In this document: piece after piece, positions 8,959 to 17,077 of the stretch
Position numbering within the stretch: position 1 is the stretch's first letter
How the letters are laid out: the number at the start of each line of letters is the position of its first letter
NCBI GenBank assembly: GCA_964502145.1
Contig: CAZCVI010000026.1
Location: forward strand, 19,131 to 83,130
DNA length: 64,000 nt
Direction: 5' to 3'
Source: CAZCVI01 sp964502145
Lineage (GTDB): Bacteria > Acidobacteriota > Aminicenantia > UBA2199
The notes under the pieces: model-generated
Databases searched by the model: none
What the model was told of the DNA's origin: nothing
Seen by the model: only the letters and a program-made list of their open reading frames with translations
Translations under genes and position numbers: made by a program

Positions 8959-9745
8959 TGAATCGGTAAAAAATATAATCACTGTAGCCCTGGTTATTTG
9001 TCTGGTTTGTTCCATCCTGGTATCTACTGCAACAGTAGTATTAAAACCTTTACAAGATACCAATAAACGGTTGGAAAAAAAGAAAAACGTGCTGATGGCG
9101 GGAAATCTATTGGCAGGAAAAAACCCGGATGTGGAAAAGATTTTTGCAGAAAAAATCCATGCCATTGTCATCGACTTAAAAACAGGCTTGGAATTGCCCA
9201 AGGAAAAATTAACCGGCGACTTGAACCCGGAGAAATTTGATATTATCAAGGTTTCCCAGAATCCAACTTCCAGTCAACTCCTCCCCAGCAATAAAGATAT
9301 TGCCGGGATCAAACGCATCCCCTTGTACTCGCTGCTTTATTTCGCAAAAGAGGACAATAAAATCAACAAGATCATCTTCCCTATTTATGGACAGGGATTG
9401 TGGTCCACCTTATATGGTTTTATTGCATTGGATCAAGATTTAAAAACTATTGGTGGTATCACTTTTTACGAGCATGGTGAGACCCCCGGTTTGGGCGGTG
9501 AAGTGGATAATCTCAAATGGAAAGCAACCTGGAAAGGGAAGATTGCCTTTGACCAGAACGATCAATACCTCTTGAAGGTTATTAAAGGAAAAACATCCCC
9601 CAATGCCACCAGTGAAGTGGATGGCCTTTCCGGTGCTACTCTGACCACCCGTGGCGTGGATAACTTGGTTCGTTTCTGGTTTGGGCCCGATGGTTTTGGT
9701 CCTTTTTTAGCCAAATTAAGAAAGGAGGGCGTAACACATGAATAA
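8945..9745 (+). CDS. nqrC: Na+-NQR subunit C
   Basis: A 266-residue subunit with one N-terminal membrane helix (residues about 10-32) and a large external FMN-binding domain. The motif DGLSGAT places the covalent FMN on T232. GGITFYEHGETPGLGGEV around residues 175-193 is a strong family signature. The gene overlaps nqrB by 14 bp, and its start is preceded by an AGGAGG-like site inside nqrB. Confidence 0.97.
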   Translation: MTSNNESVKNIITVALVICLVCSILVSTATVVLKPLQDTNKRLEKKKNVLMAGNLLAGKNPDVEKIFAEKIHAIVIDLKTGLELPKEKLTGDLNPEKFDIIKVSQNPTSSQLLPSNKDIAGIKRIPLYSLLYFAKEDNKINKIIFPIYGQGLWSTLYGFIALDQDLKTIGGITFYEHGETPGLGGEVDNLKWKATWKGKIAFDQNDQYLLKVIKGKTSPNATSEVDGLSGATLTTRGVDNLVRFWFGPDGFGPFLAKLRKEGVTHE

Positions 9746-10358
9746 TATTAAAAAAATACTGACAGAACCACTTCTTAATAATAATCCCGTCACCTTTGCG
9801 GTGTTGGGAATATGTTCTTCATTGGCCGTGACCTCCAAGATGGAAACAGCGTTTATCATGTCACTGTCCGTCACGCTGGTCTTGGGATTTGCTGGTTTTG
9901 CGGTTAGTTTGGTTCGTAATCGCATTGCTTCCAGTACCCGTATTCTGGTAGAGATGACCATCATCGCTTCCCTCGTTATAGTAGCCGATCAATTGATTAA
10001 AGCGTATGCCTTTAATGCCAGTAAACAATTATCCGTTTATGTCGGTTTGATCATCACCAATTGTATTTTGATGGGCCGTGCCGAAGCGTATGCCCTGATA
10101 AATCCACCTATCCAGAGTTTTTTTGATGGGATAGGGAATGGACTCGGCTATTCTGCCATTCTGATGACCCTCGGTGTGATCCGGGAGATTCTCGGTTCCG
10201 GTAAATTTTTTGGCATGACCGTTTTGCCTCTTAATACCGATGGTGGGTGGTATGTGCCCAATGGGTTATTGTTACTGCCTGCCAGTGCGTTCTTTCTCAT
10301 CGGCGGTATTATCTGGATCATACGAACCTATAAGAAAGATCAAGTGGAGAAGGACTGA
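9738..10358 (+). CDS. nqrD: Na+-NQR subunit D
   Basis: A 206-residue protein with about six transmembrane helices, homologous to NqrE and to RnfE/RnfA. NNNPVTFAVLGICSSLAVT near the start and NCILMGRAEAYA near residue 115 are conserved; the single Cys of the latter matches the buried intramembrane iron-sulfur ligand region of the NqrD/NqrE pair. It overlaps nqrC by 8 bp and shares its last base with the nqrE start. Confidence 0.97.
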   Translation: MNNIKKILTEPLLNNNPVTFAVLGICSSLAVTSKMETAFIMSLSVTLVLGFAGFAVSLVRNRIASSTRILVEMTIIASLVIVADQLIKAYAFNASKQLSVYVGLIITNCILMGRAEAYALINPPIQSFFDGIGNGLGYSAILMTLGVIREILGSGKFFGMTVLPLNTDGGWYVPNGLLLLPASAFFLIGGIIWIIRTYKKDQVEKD

Positions 10359-10969
10359 TGATTGAACACTATATAAGTCTATTTATCAAATCCATATTTA
10401 TTGAGAATATGGCGCTGGCCTTTTTCCTCGGCATGTGTACCTTTCTGGCGGTTTCCAAGAAAGTCGAAATCGCCGTGGGTTTAGGTGTGGCTGTCACTGT
10501 AGTACAAGCGATTACCGTGCCCGTGAATAATCTGATTTACGTCCATGTCTTGAAAGAAAACGCGCTCAGTTGGATCGGATTAAAAGGGGTGGACCTCACC
10601 TTCCTTGGTTTGATCACCTATATCGGCGTGATTGCAGCCATTGTTCAGGTTCTGGAAATGGTCTTGGACAAGTATTTTCCCAAGCTGTATAATGCCCTGG
10701 GAATCTTCCTCCCGCTCATCACCGTGAACTGTGCCATTTTAGGCGGTGCGTTGATCATGGTAAAGAATGATTATATCTTTGCTGAGAGCGTGGTGTATGG
10801 ATTTGGGTCCGGTGCAGGTTGGGCGTTGGCTATTATTACAATGGCTGGTATCCGCGAGAAAATGAAGTACAGCAATGTCCCTGAAGGCCTCCGAGGTCTC
10901 GGCATCACCTTCATCACCGCGGGTCTGATGGCTATGGCGTTCATGTTGTTTTCCGGCATACAGTTATAA
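10358..10969 (+). CDS. nqrE: Na+-NQR subunit E
   Basis: A 203-residue polytopic membrane protein related to NqrD and RnfA. EHYISLFIKSIFIENMALA at the N-terminus and VNCAILGGAL near residue 125 are typical; together with NqrD it forms the inverted pair that holds an intramembrane 2Fe-2S centre in the known structure. The start codon overlaps the nqrD stop (TGATG). Confidence 0.97.
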   Translation: MIEHYISLFIKSIFIENMALAFFLGMCTFLAVSKKVEIAVGLGVAVTVVQAITVPVNNLIYVHVLKENALSWIGLKGVDLTFLGLITYIGVIAAIVQVLEMVLDKYFPKLYNALGIFLPLITVNCAILGGALIMVKNDYIFAESVVYGFGSGAGWALAIITMAGIREKMKYSNVPEGLRGLGITFITAGLMAMAFMLFSGIQL

Positions 10970-11006
10970 ACATTGAGCTATTGAATATGAAGAGAATGGT
11001 GAAATA

Positions 11007-12239
11007 ATGAGCGGATTAAGTCTAATATTAGTGGGCGTAGGCATGTTCATCTTCATTGTCATCGCCTTGGTTCTTGTCATCGTGTTTGCCAGGTCCAAAC
11101 TGGTAAGTAGCGGTACAGTCAAGATCGTGATCAATGACGATAAAGACAACCCTATCGTTGTTCCCGTCGGTGGCAAGCTGGTTGGGGCTCTCGCTTCCCA
11201 GCGTATATTTGTTTCTTCAGCTTGTGGCGGTGGCGGAAGTTGTGGTCAGTGTACCGTCAAGGTGTTGGAAGGCGGTGGTGATATTCTACCCACTGAAATG
11301 TCCAAGATTAACCGGAAAGAAGCACGCGAAGGCATACGACTCTCTTGTCAGGTGCCAGTCAAACAGGATATGAGGATCGAAATACCACCCGAGGTATTCA
11401 GTGTTAAGCAGTGGCAGTGTACCGTTCGTTCCAATCGCAATGTCGCCACCTTTATCAAAGAGCTGGTTTTAGATTTGCCAGTGGGTGAAGCCGTTGATTT
11501 TCGGGCCGGTGGTTATATTCAGATCGAAGTGCCCGCGCACACCGTGTATTACAAAGATTTTATTGTGGAAGAGGAGTATAAACCGGATTGGGATAAGTAC
11601 AATTTGTGGCAGTATGTTTCCAAGGTAGAGGAACCCGTAGTGCGAGCTTATTCCATGGCCAATTATCCCGGTGAGAAGGGGATTATCATGTTGAATATCC
11701 GAATTGCTACCCCACCACCGCGCATGCCCCATTTGCCACCGGGTAAAATGTCCTCTTATCTCTTTAATCTTAAACCCGGCGATAAAATTAACATCACTGG
11801 TCCGTTCGGTGAATTTTATGCCAAGGATACCCAGAATGAAATGGTTTTTATTGGTGGGGGTGCTGGTATGGCTCCGATGCGGGCCCATATTTTCGACCAG
11901 TTGCGACGGTTGCATTCCAAGCGGAAAATGTCTTATTGGTATGGCGCCCGGAGTTTCAGGGAAATGTTTTATGTGGAAGATTTCGATATGTTAGCCAAGG
12001 AGAACGAAAACTTTACCTGGAACGTGGGACTCTCAGAACCTTTACCTGAAGATAATTGGACGGGTTATGTTGGGTTCATTCATCAGGTGTTGTATCAAAA
12101 CTATCTCAAGAATCATTCGGCACCCGAAGATTGTGAATATTACATGTGTGGTCCACCCATGATGAATGAAGCAGTGACCAAAATGTTAGAGAGTTTAGGT
12201 GTGGAACCCGAAAACATCATGTTCGATGATTTTGGTTGA
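11007..12239 (+). CDS. nqrF: Na+-NQR subunit F (NADH-oxidising)
   Basis: This 410-residue subunit accepts electrons from NADH. One N-terminal helix (about residues 3-27) is followed by a ferredoxin domain with cysteines C73, C79, C82 and C114, the same spacing as in characterised NqrF. An FAD domain with RAYSMANYPGE and an NADH domain with YGARSFREMFY and CGPPMMNEAV follow. All motifs look intact. It starts 37 bp after nqrE, and the hairpin element at 12271 follows the stop. Confidence 0.97.
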   Translation: MSGLSLILVGVGMFIFIVIALVLVIVFARSKLVSSGTVKIVINDDKDNPIVVPVGGKLVGALASQRIFVSSACGGGGSCGQCTVKVLEGGGDILPTEMSKINRKEAREGIRLSCQVPVKQDMRIEIPPEVFSVKQWQCTVRSNRNVATFIKELVLDLPVGEAVDFRAGGYIQIEVPAHTVYYKDFIVEEEYKPDWDKYNLWQYVSKVEEPVVRAYSMANYPGEKGIIMLNIRIATPPPRMPHLPPGKMSSYLFNLKPGDKINITGPFGEFYAKDTQNEMVFIGGGAGMAPMRAHIFDQLRRLHSKRKMSYWYGARSFREMFYVEDFDMLAKENENFTWNVGLSEPLPEDNWTGYVGFIHQVLYQNYLKNHSAPEDCEYYMCGPPMMNEAVTKMLESLGVEPENIMFDDFG

Positions 12240-12270
12240 TGTATCATATCCGGCCAATCCATCCTTTAAT

Positions 12271-12327
12271 TAAAAGCTTTGGGAAGTCAAGAAACCCTTT
12301 CTCGAAAGGGTTTCTTGCCGCCGGAGG
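12271..12327 (+). terminator. Hairpin element after nqrF
   Basis: A perfect 14-bp inverted repeat (12288-12317, centre CCCTTTCTCGAAAGGG) sits between AAAAGCTTT and GCCGCCGGAGGCA. A related element with different stem sequence but the same flanks lies at 47551-47608. It could act as a terminator or attenuator between nqrF and apbE, although no long T-run follows. Confidence 0.6.
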
Positions 12328-12373
12328 CATTTATTTATAGCATAGCAGATATTAAATTTACATGAGGTGAGCC

Positions 12374-13444
12374 ATGAATCGTTGGGGACGTTTTATTTCC
12401 CTTTTAAGTTTCAGTTTTTTTCTTATCGTCAGTGTTCAGTGCAGTAAAACAAATTCCAGTTCAAATGATGGCCAGGATAGAGCCATAATTCATTTGGAAG
12501 GGAATACCATGGGCACCACGTATAACGTGAAGTTTGTGCTTGGGAGTACTAAGGTTGCCAGTGAAGTAGTTAAGCAGGAGATGATGGTTCGTATTGATGA
12601 AGTATTAAACGCCGTGAATCTTAAGATGTCTACCTATATCCCTGATTCCGAGTTGTCCCGTTTCAATCGTTATAGTGGCACCGATTCGTTTCCTGTATCA
12701 GATGATACCGCCATCGTGTTTGAGGAATCGCGGCGCATCAGTGAGATGTCCGGTGGGGCGTTTGATATTACCGTTGGGCCATTGGTGAATCTGTGGGGGT
12801 TTGGGCCCACCAAAAATAGAGGTCAAGTTCCTTCCGATCAAGAGATTCAGGCCGTAAGGGATATCATTGGTTATGGAAAAATAACCATTCAGACATCACC
12901 GCCAGCCATAAAAAAAGAAAATCCCCGGGTGTACTGTGATCTTTCTGCTATAGCCAAGGGGTTTGGCGTCGATAAAGTGTCACTGTATCTCGAATCCAAG
13001 GGTTATGCCAATTACATGGTAGAAATCGGCGGTGAAGTGCGAACTAAAGGCAAAAAACCTGGCAATAACTTTTGGCATGTCGCCATTGCCGCCCCGGATG
13101 GAAGTGCTTCTTATCAGAAAGTGTTAGTATTTAAAGATTTAGCTATGGCCACTTCCGGTGATTATCATAATTATTTTGAGAAAGATGGCGTGCGTTATTC
13201 TCATACCATGGACCCCACTACAGGCAAGCCCATTGTGCATAATTTGGCTTCTGTTTCCGTCGTTCATAAATCCTGTATGACAGCCGATGCCATTGCCACT
13301 GCCTTGAATGTGTTAGGACCAGAAAAAGGGTATGAACTGGCCCTTAAAGAGCATTTACCTATCTTTATGATTGTGCATGAAAAGGGGTCTTTTGTAGAAA
13401 AGATGACCCCGGAGTTTACCAAGTTGTTAGGAGAAACCAAATGA
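12374..13444 (+). CDS. apbE: FAD:protein FMN transferase (flavin transferase)
   Basis: This enzyme transfers FMN from FAD to threonine in exported domains of NqrB and NqrC; it acts outside the inner membrane. The 356-residue product has a signal segment ending in a possible lipobox (IVSVQC), then GTTYNVKF, MSTYIPDSELSRFN, the VYCDLSAIAKGFGVD flavin-binding segment, ATSGDYHNYF and HTMDPTTGKP. All are typical of ApbE. Its place directly after nqrF, and the flavinylation motifs in NqrB (T231) and NqrC (T232), identify the substrates. Confidence 0.95.
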   Translation: MNRWGRFISLLSFSFFLIVSVQCSKTNSSSNDGQDRAIIHLEGNTMGTTYNVKFVLGSTKVASEVVKQEMMVRIDEVLNAVNLKMSTYIPDSELSRFNRYSGTDSFPVSDDTAIVFEESRRISEMSGGAFDITVGPLVNLWGFGPTKNRGQVPSDQEIQAVRDIIGYGKITIQTSPPAIKKENPRVYCDLSAIAKGFGVDKVSLYLESKGYANYMVEIGGEVRTKGKKPGNNFWHVAIAAPDGSASYQKVLVFKDLAMATSGDYHNYFEKDGVRYSHTMDPTTGKPIVHNLASVSVVHKSCMTADAIATALNVLGPEKGYELALKEHLPIFMIVHEKGSFVEKMTPEFTKLLGETK

Positions 13445-13608
13445 AATTTTTAATTCCGATATTCTTTTTTATGGTTGCGATCGTGGGTATGTTGGCCGCG
13501 CTCCAGTTTTCAAAATATAAAAAGCGTAAAACCGGTTGTTGTGGTGCTCATGCTGAATGTTCCCATCATCGTGATAAAAAAGAGGAGTCCCAAGACGATT
13601 GTTCTTGA
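13441..13608 (+). CDS. nqrM: NqrM-like maturation factor of Na+-NQR (DUF539)
   Basis: A 55-residue protein with one N-terminal membrane helix (residues about 3-23), a basic stretch and a Cys-rich tail: C33, C34, C40 and C54. NqrM (DUF539) is a small four-Cys membrane protein needed for assembling the metal centre in NqrD/NqrE, and is normally encoded beside apbE. The ATG overlaps the apbE stop (ATGA). The start and frame are therefore well supported in spite of the short length. Confidence 0.85.
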   Translation: MKFLIPIFFFMVAIVGMLAALQFSKYKKRKTGCCGAHAECSHHRDKKEESQDDCS

Positions 13609-13616
13609 GTTAAGAC

Positions 13617-13931
13617 ATGAAACGGGTGCCCCAGGTCAGTCATTTGCAGCAGTGGATATTTAGTGATGGTTCGCAGCCTATGCAGATGCGCGTGATGAAG
13701 GCTGAAGAAATAGGCAATCAGGAGCATTTTCATAAGCTTATGGTTGAGTATTTTTATGTGATTCAAGGACATATGAAACTAGCTGTTAATGACGTGCAGA
13801 TGGACATGCAGCCCGATGATTTAATCGTAGTTGAACCGGGGGAGCGGCATGTAGTGGTGGAGAAATCCGATGATCTCATATTATTGTTACTGATGCCACC
13901 GCCAGTACCCGACGATAAAGTGTTAGTCTAG
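13617..13931 (+). CDS. Small cupin-domain protein
   Basis: The 104-residue product is a single cupin barrel: HFHKLMVEYFYVIQG supplies metal-binding histidines and a glutamate, and VVEPGERHVVVE the second motif. It starts 8 bp after nqrM, so it may be the last gene of the nqr transcript. Substrate is unknown; small cupins of this size bind metals, sugars or act as sensors. Confidence 0.8.
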   Translation: MKRVPQVSHLQQWIFSDGSQPMQMRVMKAEEIGNQEHFHKLMVEYFYVIQGHMKLAVNDVQMDMQPDDLIVVEPGERHVVVEKSDDLILLLLMPPPVPDDKVLV

Positions 13932-13951
13932 AACCGATGGGTTAATTTACT

Positions 13952-15979
13952 CTATAAAACTACCCACAGACCTTCTTTCCGTGTTCCTTCACGTTTTAAT
14001 TTGCCTGCTTTTTTTAATGCGCGGAAGTATTTTTCGACAGCGCGAGTAGAGATACCTAGTTCTTTTGAGATATCTGGTATTGTAAGAGTTGCTGTCTGTT
14101 GGAGTAGTATTAATATACTATCTAATTTCTTACCCGAACCTTTTTCTAATTTCTTTCCCGAACTCTTACCCGAACCTTTTTCTAATTTCTTACCCGAACT
14201 CTTACCCGAACCTTTTTCCGCATACTTTACCGAAGTTTTTTCTAACTCTATATCCTTTATGGAAGCCACTTCAGAGGTATTCGCTAAATTCTTACCCGAA
14301 CCTTTTTCTAATTTCTTACCCGAACTCTTACCCGAACCTTTTTTCGCTTTCTTTACCGAAGTTTTTTCTAACTCTATATCGTTTATGGAAGCCACTTCGG
14401 AGGTATTCACCAAATTCTTTACCGAAGTTTTTTCCGATTTCTTACCCGAACCTTTTTTCGCATTCTTTACCGAAGTCTTTTCTAACTCTATATCATTTAT
14501 GGAAGCCTGTTCAGAGGTATTCGTTAAATTCTTTACCGAAGTTTTTTCTAATTCCTTTTCCGAACCATTTTCCAATTTCTTTTCCGAACCACTTTCTAAA
14601 TCAAAATCATTTCCTGAAGCCACTTCCGAAGCTTTTCCCAAATTCTTTTCCGAACCATTTCCCAATTCCTTTTCCGAACCTTCTTCTAATTTCTTACCCG
14701 AACCATTTTCCATTTTCGCATTATTCTTCAAGAAACTGGAATGAATAGGAAATTTCACAACAAAATAGGTCCTGTCTTCGTCGGTAATAAAACTGGGGGC
14801 AGGGGAACCATTGGCCTCAATCTTCCTTAATATCTTGGGAATACCAGTGCCCCGCCCTTCTGTGAGTTCAAGCTCTTTTAGAAATTCGCCAAGTCTCCGA
14901 TTGCGATAACGGCGCGCAGGAAAGTGGTATTGCTCGATGTCTTCTTTGCGAATGGACCGATCTGGTCCAGGAAAACTGGTTACTATGATTTCGTCGGGCA
15001 GAATCTGTATCTCTACCGGTTCCCTGATTTCATAATCACGATGATATACAGCGTTGCATACTGCCTCTTCTATAGCTGCAAAAGGATAATTAAAAAACCG
15101 GGAAGCCTCCGGACGATCTGAATGCTTGATTACCTTTTCTTGGATCACCGTGGCATGAATATGAGACAGAGCATTTTGCAACATGCGATTCAGCGGCCCT
15201 TTAAAAACATTTTCCGTAAAACTGTCCACCCCCTTCCCCTGTGGAAAATGAACGATGTCAATCTGAGCCTCTGGAAAAAAACGTTCGGGATGCTCGTTAA
15301 AAAACATGAGTCCCACGTTTTTAGGGGAGACAAATTCTGTAGGTCCGTCCACGATGTTCATTTGGCGGCAGAGTTGCACGAAGTCCATTGATGCGGCTGA
15401 TTCATACAAATCGCTTTTTACTTTTTGCAAATAGGAACGAATCAACCCCAAGTCAAGGTCGTTTAGTGTGGCAGTATGATGCCGACGATCATCAAAGGGG
15501 ATTTTTGCCGCCAATGTCATCAATTCTGCCTCGTCTTGAAACATAGTACGAAGGGTCACAGAACCTTTCCGAATGTAATAGGCATATTCATGAGTATTAT
15601 TGGATATCAAAACCGGGGCTTTATAAGGGCGACTTTGCCCACCCATGGCCCATAGGACCAGAATATGTTTTCCATTTATTTCATAAGGTGCCACCATTGG
15701 ATGGTAATAAGGAATAATCCGATGGCCCAGTTCAATGATCTCTTTTTGAATAGCATCCAAGCGTTCCGGAGATAATCCTTTCGGTGGTAAGACCGGGCGT
15801 CCATTCTCTTCTTCGACGCCAATGATGAGATATCCACCACCAAGATTATGAAAATCATTGGCAAAGGCACACAATGTATGAATGGCATTCTGAGGATTCC
15901 AACCTGCTTTGAATTCCAGGCGTTCCCATTCCACGTTGCGGCCAGCTAATATATCATGCACATTGATTGGAAGTTTCAT
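13952..15979 (-). CDS. Schlafen/AlbA-domain ATP-binding regulator with repetitive linker
   Basis: A 675-residue protein. Residues about 12-135 form an AlbA_2 (Schlafen-like) putative nucleic-acid-binding domain (EWERLEFKAGW, GGGYLIIGVEEENG). Residues about 300-410 match the HATPase_c_4 region (AIEEAVCNAVYHRDYEI and EGRGTGIPKIL). The last 55 residues form a winged helix (LTIPDISKELGISTRAVEKYF). Between them, about residues 425-620, lies a low-complexity linker built from KLEKGSGK, EKTSVKN and NTSEVASINDIEL repeats. Family members are thought to be transcriptional regulators. A TTGACA/TAAAAT promoter and an AAGG site precede the ATG. Confidence 0.88.
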   Translation of the reverse strand: MKLPINVHDILAGRNVEWERLEFKAGWNPQNAIHTLCAFANDFHNLGGGYLIIGVEEENGRPVLPPKGLSPERLDAIQKEIIELGHRIIPYYHPMVAPYEINGKHILVLWAMGGQSRPYKAPVLISNNTHEYAYYIRKGSVTLRTMFQDEAELMTLAAKIPFDDRRHHTATLNDLDLGLIRSYLQKVKSDLYESAASMDFVQLCRQMNIVDGPTEFVSPKNVGLMFFNEHPERFFPEAQIDIVHFPQGKGVDSFTENVFKGPLNRMLQNALSHIHATVIQEKVIKHSDRPEASRFFNYPFAAIEEAVCNAVYHRDYEIREPVEIQILPDEIIVTSFPGPDRSIRKEDIEQYHFPARRYRNRRLGEFLKELELTEGRGTGIPKILRKIEANGSPAPSFITDEDRTYFVVKFPIHSSFLKNNAKMENGSGKKLEEGSEKELGNGSEKNLGKASEVASGNDFDLESGSEKKLENGSEKELEKTSVKNLTNTSEQASINDIELEKTSVKNAKKGSGKKSEKTSVKNLVNTSEVASINDIELEKTSVKKAKKGSGKSSGKKLEKGSGKNLANTSEVASIKDIELEKTSVKYAEKGSGKSSGKKLEKGSGKSSGKKLEKGSGKKLDSILILLQQTATLTIPDISKELGISTRAVEKYFRALKKAGKLKREGTRKEGLWVVL
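14095..14710 (-). repeat. Coding tandem repeats in the AlbA-protein linker
   Basis: Degenerate in-frame repeats of 18-24 bp (CCCGAACCTTTTTCTAATTT on the plus strand) and a higher-order unit of about 110-140 bp built around GGAAGCCACTTCNGAGGTATT. They encode the Lys/Ser/Gly-rich linker. Near-identical neighbouring units suggest recent expansion. Confidence 0.85.
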
Positions 15980-16005
15980 GCTGCAACCTTCAGTCCTATG
16001 AAGGT

Positions 16006-16034
16006 ATTTTACGGTTTTTGCAATTGATTGTCAA
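16006..16034 (-). promoter_or_regulatory. Promoter of the Schlafen-like regulator gene
   Basis: On the minus strand, TTGACA (16034-16029), 17-bp spacer, TAAAAT (16011-16006). Between it and the ATG lies a short inverted repeat ACCTTCATAGGACTGAAGGT that could be an operator. Confidence 0.7.
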
Positions 16035-16077
16035 GATCAAACAGCAATTCAAAATTAGAATTGCTGGATGAATCCTA

Positions 16078-16151
16078 GATTCACCATCAGATTCTTGAAA
16101 AAACATGGACGATATGGACAGAATGATTTCAACAATTTGGCGGTGGATTTA
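16078..16151. repeat. Short, decayed MITE-like element
   Basis: Ends GATTCACCATCA (16078-16089) and TTGGCGGTGGATTTA (16137-16151) match those of the element at 34281-34455; the inside keeps only a remnant of TGGAC units. The open frame that begins at 16068 runs through this element, which argues against that start for the redoxin gene. Confidence 0.65.
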
Positions 16152-16167
16152 GGGAAATTTCCTTCGG

Positions 16168-16196
16168 TTGACACATTCACAAAATTATTGTACAAT
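16168..16196 (+). promoter_or_regulatory. Promoter of redoxin / small peptide / propeller cassette
   Basis: TTGACA (16168-16173), 17-bp spacer, TACAAT (16191-16196). It lies directly next to the right end of the repeat element and about 50 bp ahead of ATG 16254. Confidence 0.8.
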
Positions 16197-16253
16197 CTTG
16201 ATTTAGATAAAATCGCGATAAATCAAGATTTCAACGTCAAAGGGATTCAGAAA

Positions 16254-16751
16254 ATGAAGAATTATGTGATTGGGACACTGATTGTGGCCTTGTTGGTTCT
16301 TTCCAGCATTATTTACAAGGATAAAAAGATAGTGGGGGCTGGGTTTCCCATTCAAGAGGAGACCAAAGCCAGGGCTCACGATATCGACGTGCCCTTTTAT
16401 TTATATATCTTCTTTTCAAAAACGAATTGCAGCAGTTGTCTGGAGATCATTCACACCTTGAACAGCCTGCCACCCCAATTCATTGTCTCTGGATTCGTGC
16501 CGGAAAACGAGTTAAACGATGAGAAGGATTTGCGTCTTGTTTCTGGAGCTGTATTTCCTTTGTTGGGTTTCGATACATGCCCAAAATATCTCCCTTGGTA
16601 TACCCCTACTATCCTCGGTGTCTCTCCCAATGGGAAGATACTGTTCACGCTACCCGCTATTCCCAACCAAAAAGATTATCTGGAAAAGTTTCTGAATGAA
16701 CTATATAGTAAGTTATATCCTTCTTTCTTAGAAGAAAAGCTCACAAAATAA
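16254..16751 (+). CDS. Membrane-anchored thioredoxin-like protein
   Basis: From ATG 16254 the product is 165 residues: a basic start, one membrane helix (YVIGTLIVALLVLSSII) and an external thioredoxin-like domain with FFSKTNCSSCLEI (CxxC) about 65 residues in. The longer open frame from 16068 crosses a repeat element and the promoter, so it is rejected. It is predicted to work in the periplasm as a disulfide oxidoreductase. The next gene encodes a small exported peptide with cysteines, a plausible substrate (inference). The cassette is repeated at 49676-51678. Confidence 0.75.
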   Translation: MKNYVIGTLIVALLVLSSIIYKDKKIVGAGFPIQEETKARAHDIDVPFYLYIFFSKTNCSSCLEIIHTLNSLPPQFIVSGFVPENELNDEKDLRLVSGAVFPLLGFDTCPKYLPWYTPTILGVSPNGKILFTLPAIPNQKDYLEKFLNELYSKLYPSFLEEKLTK

Positions 16752-16778
16752 AATAAACAATAAATGGAGGAAAGTATT

Positions 16779-16940
16779 ATGAAAAAAATGATGAAGGTAA
16801 TTATGGCGTTGTTAATGCTTGCAGGTATTTCATTCGCGATTGTCAATTTTTGTGCTCCTGAGATCAAAGCGTCTGAAAGACCAAAAGTTGACGGGACAGT
16901 AACCGATGACGGATGCGTTGGCGAGCCTCTCAATTGTTAA
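16779..16940 (+). CDS. Small secreted peptide with cysteines
   Basis: A 53-residue product with a clear signal sequence (MKKMMKVIMALLMLAGISFA) and a short mature part with cysteines at 25, 47 and 53 (ending DDGCVGEPLNC). The start has a good TGGAGG ribosome binding site and lies 27 bp after the redoxin gene. It resembles in layout, not clearly in sequence, the short NVEALA-type exported peptides found beside beta-propeller genes in Bacteroidota. Function unknown; the position suggests the redoxin or the propeller protein handles it. Confidence 0.65.
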   Translation: MKKMMKVIMALLMLAGISFAIVNFCAPEIKASERPKVDGTVTDDGCVGEPLNC

Positions 16941-17077
16941 GAACATGTGTACCTGAAATTTGATGACCTGTGCTGTTGAAACACAAGAATGCGTATAGGA
17001 ATACCTTTTAATTCAGACGGAAAGGTCTTCCTATGATTTTACAAGTTGCTATTAATGGTGATTTAGAGGTGAATAGA

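Noticed and set aside
14001..14748. 247- and 219-codon plus-strand frames rich in Pro/Phe/Ser
   Set aside because: They are antisense readings of the coding repeats in the Schlafen-like regulator gene.
16068..16253. N-terminal extension of the redoxin protein by 62 residues
   Set aside because: The extension reads through a decayed repeat element and the promoter at 16168-16196; the membrane helix and ribosome-binding context fit ATG 16254.
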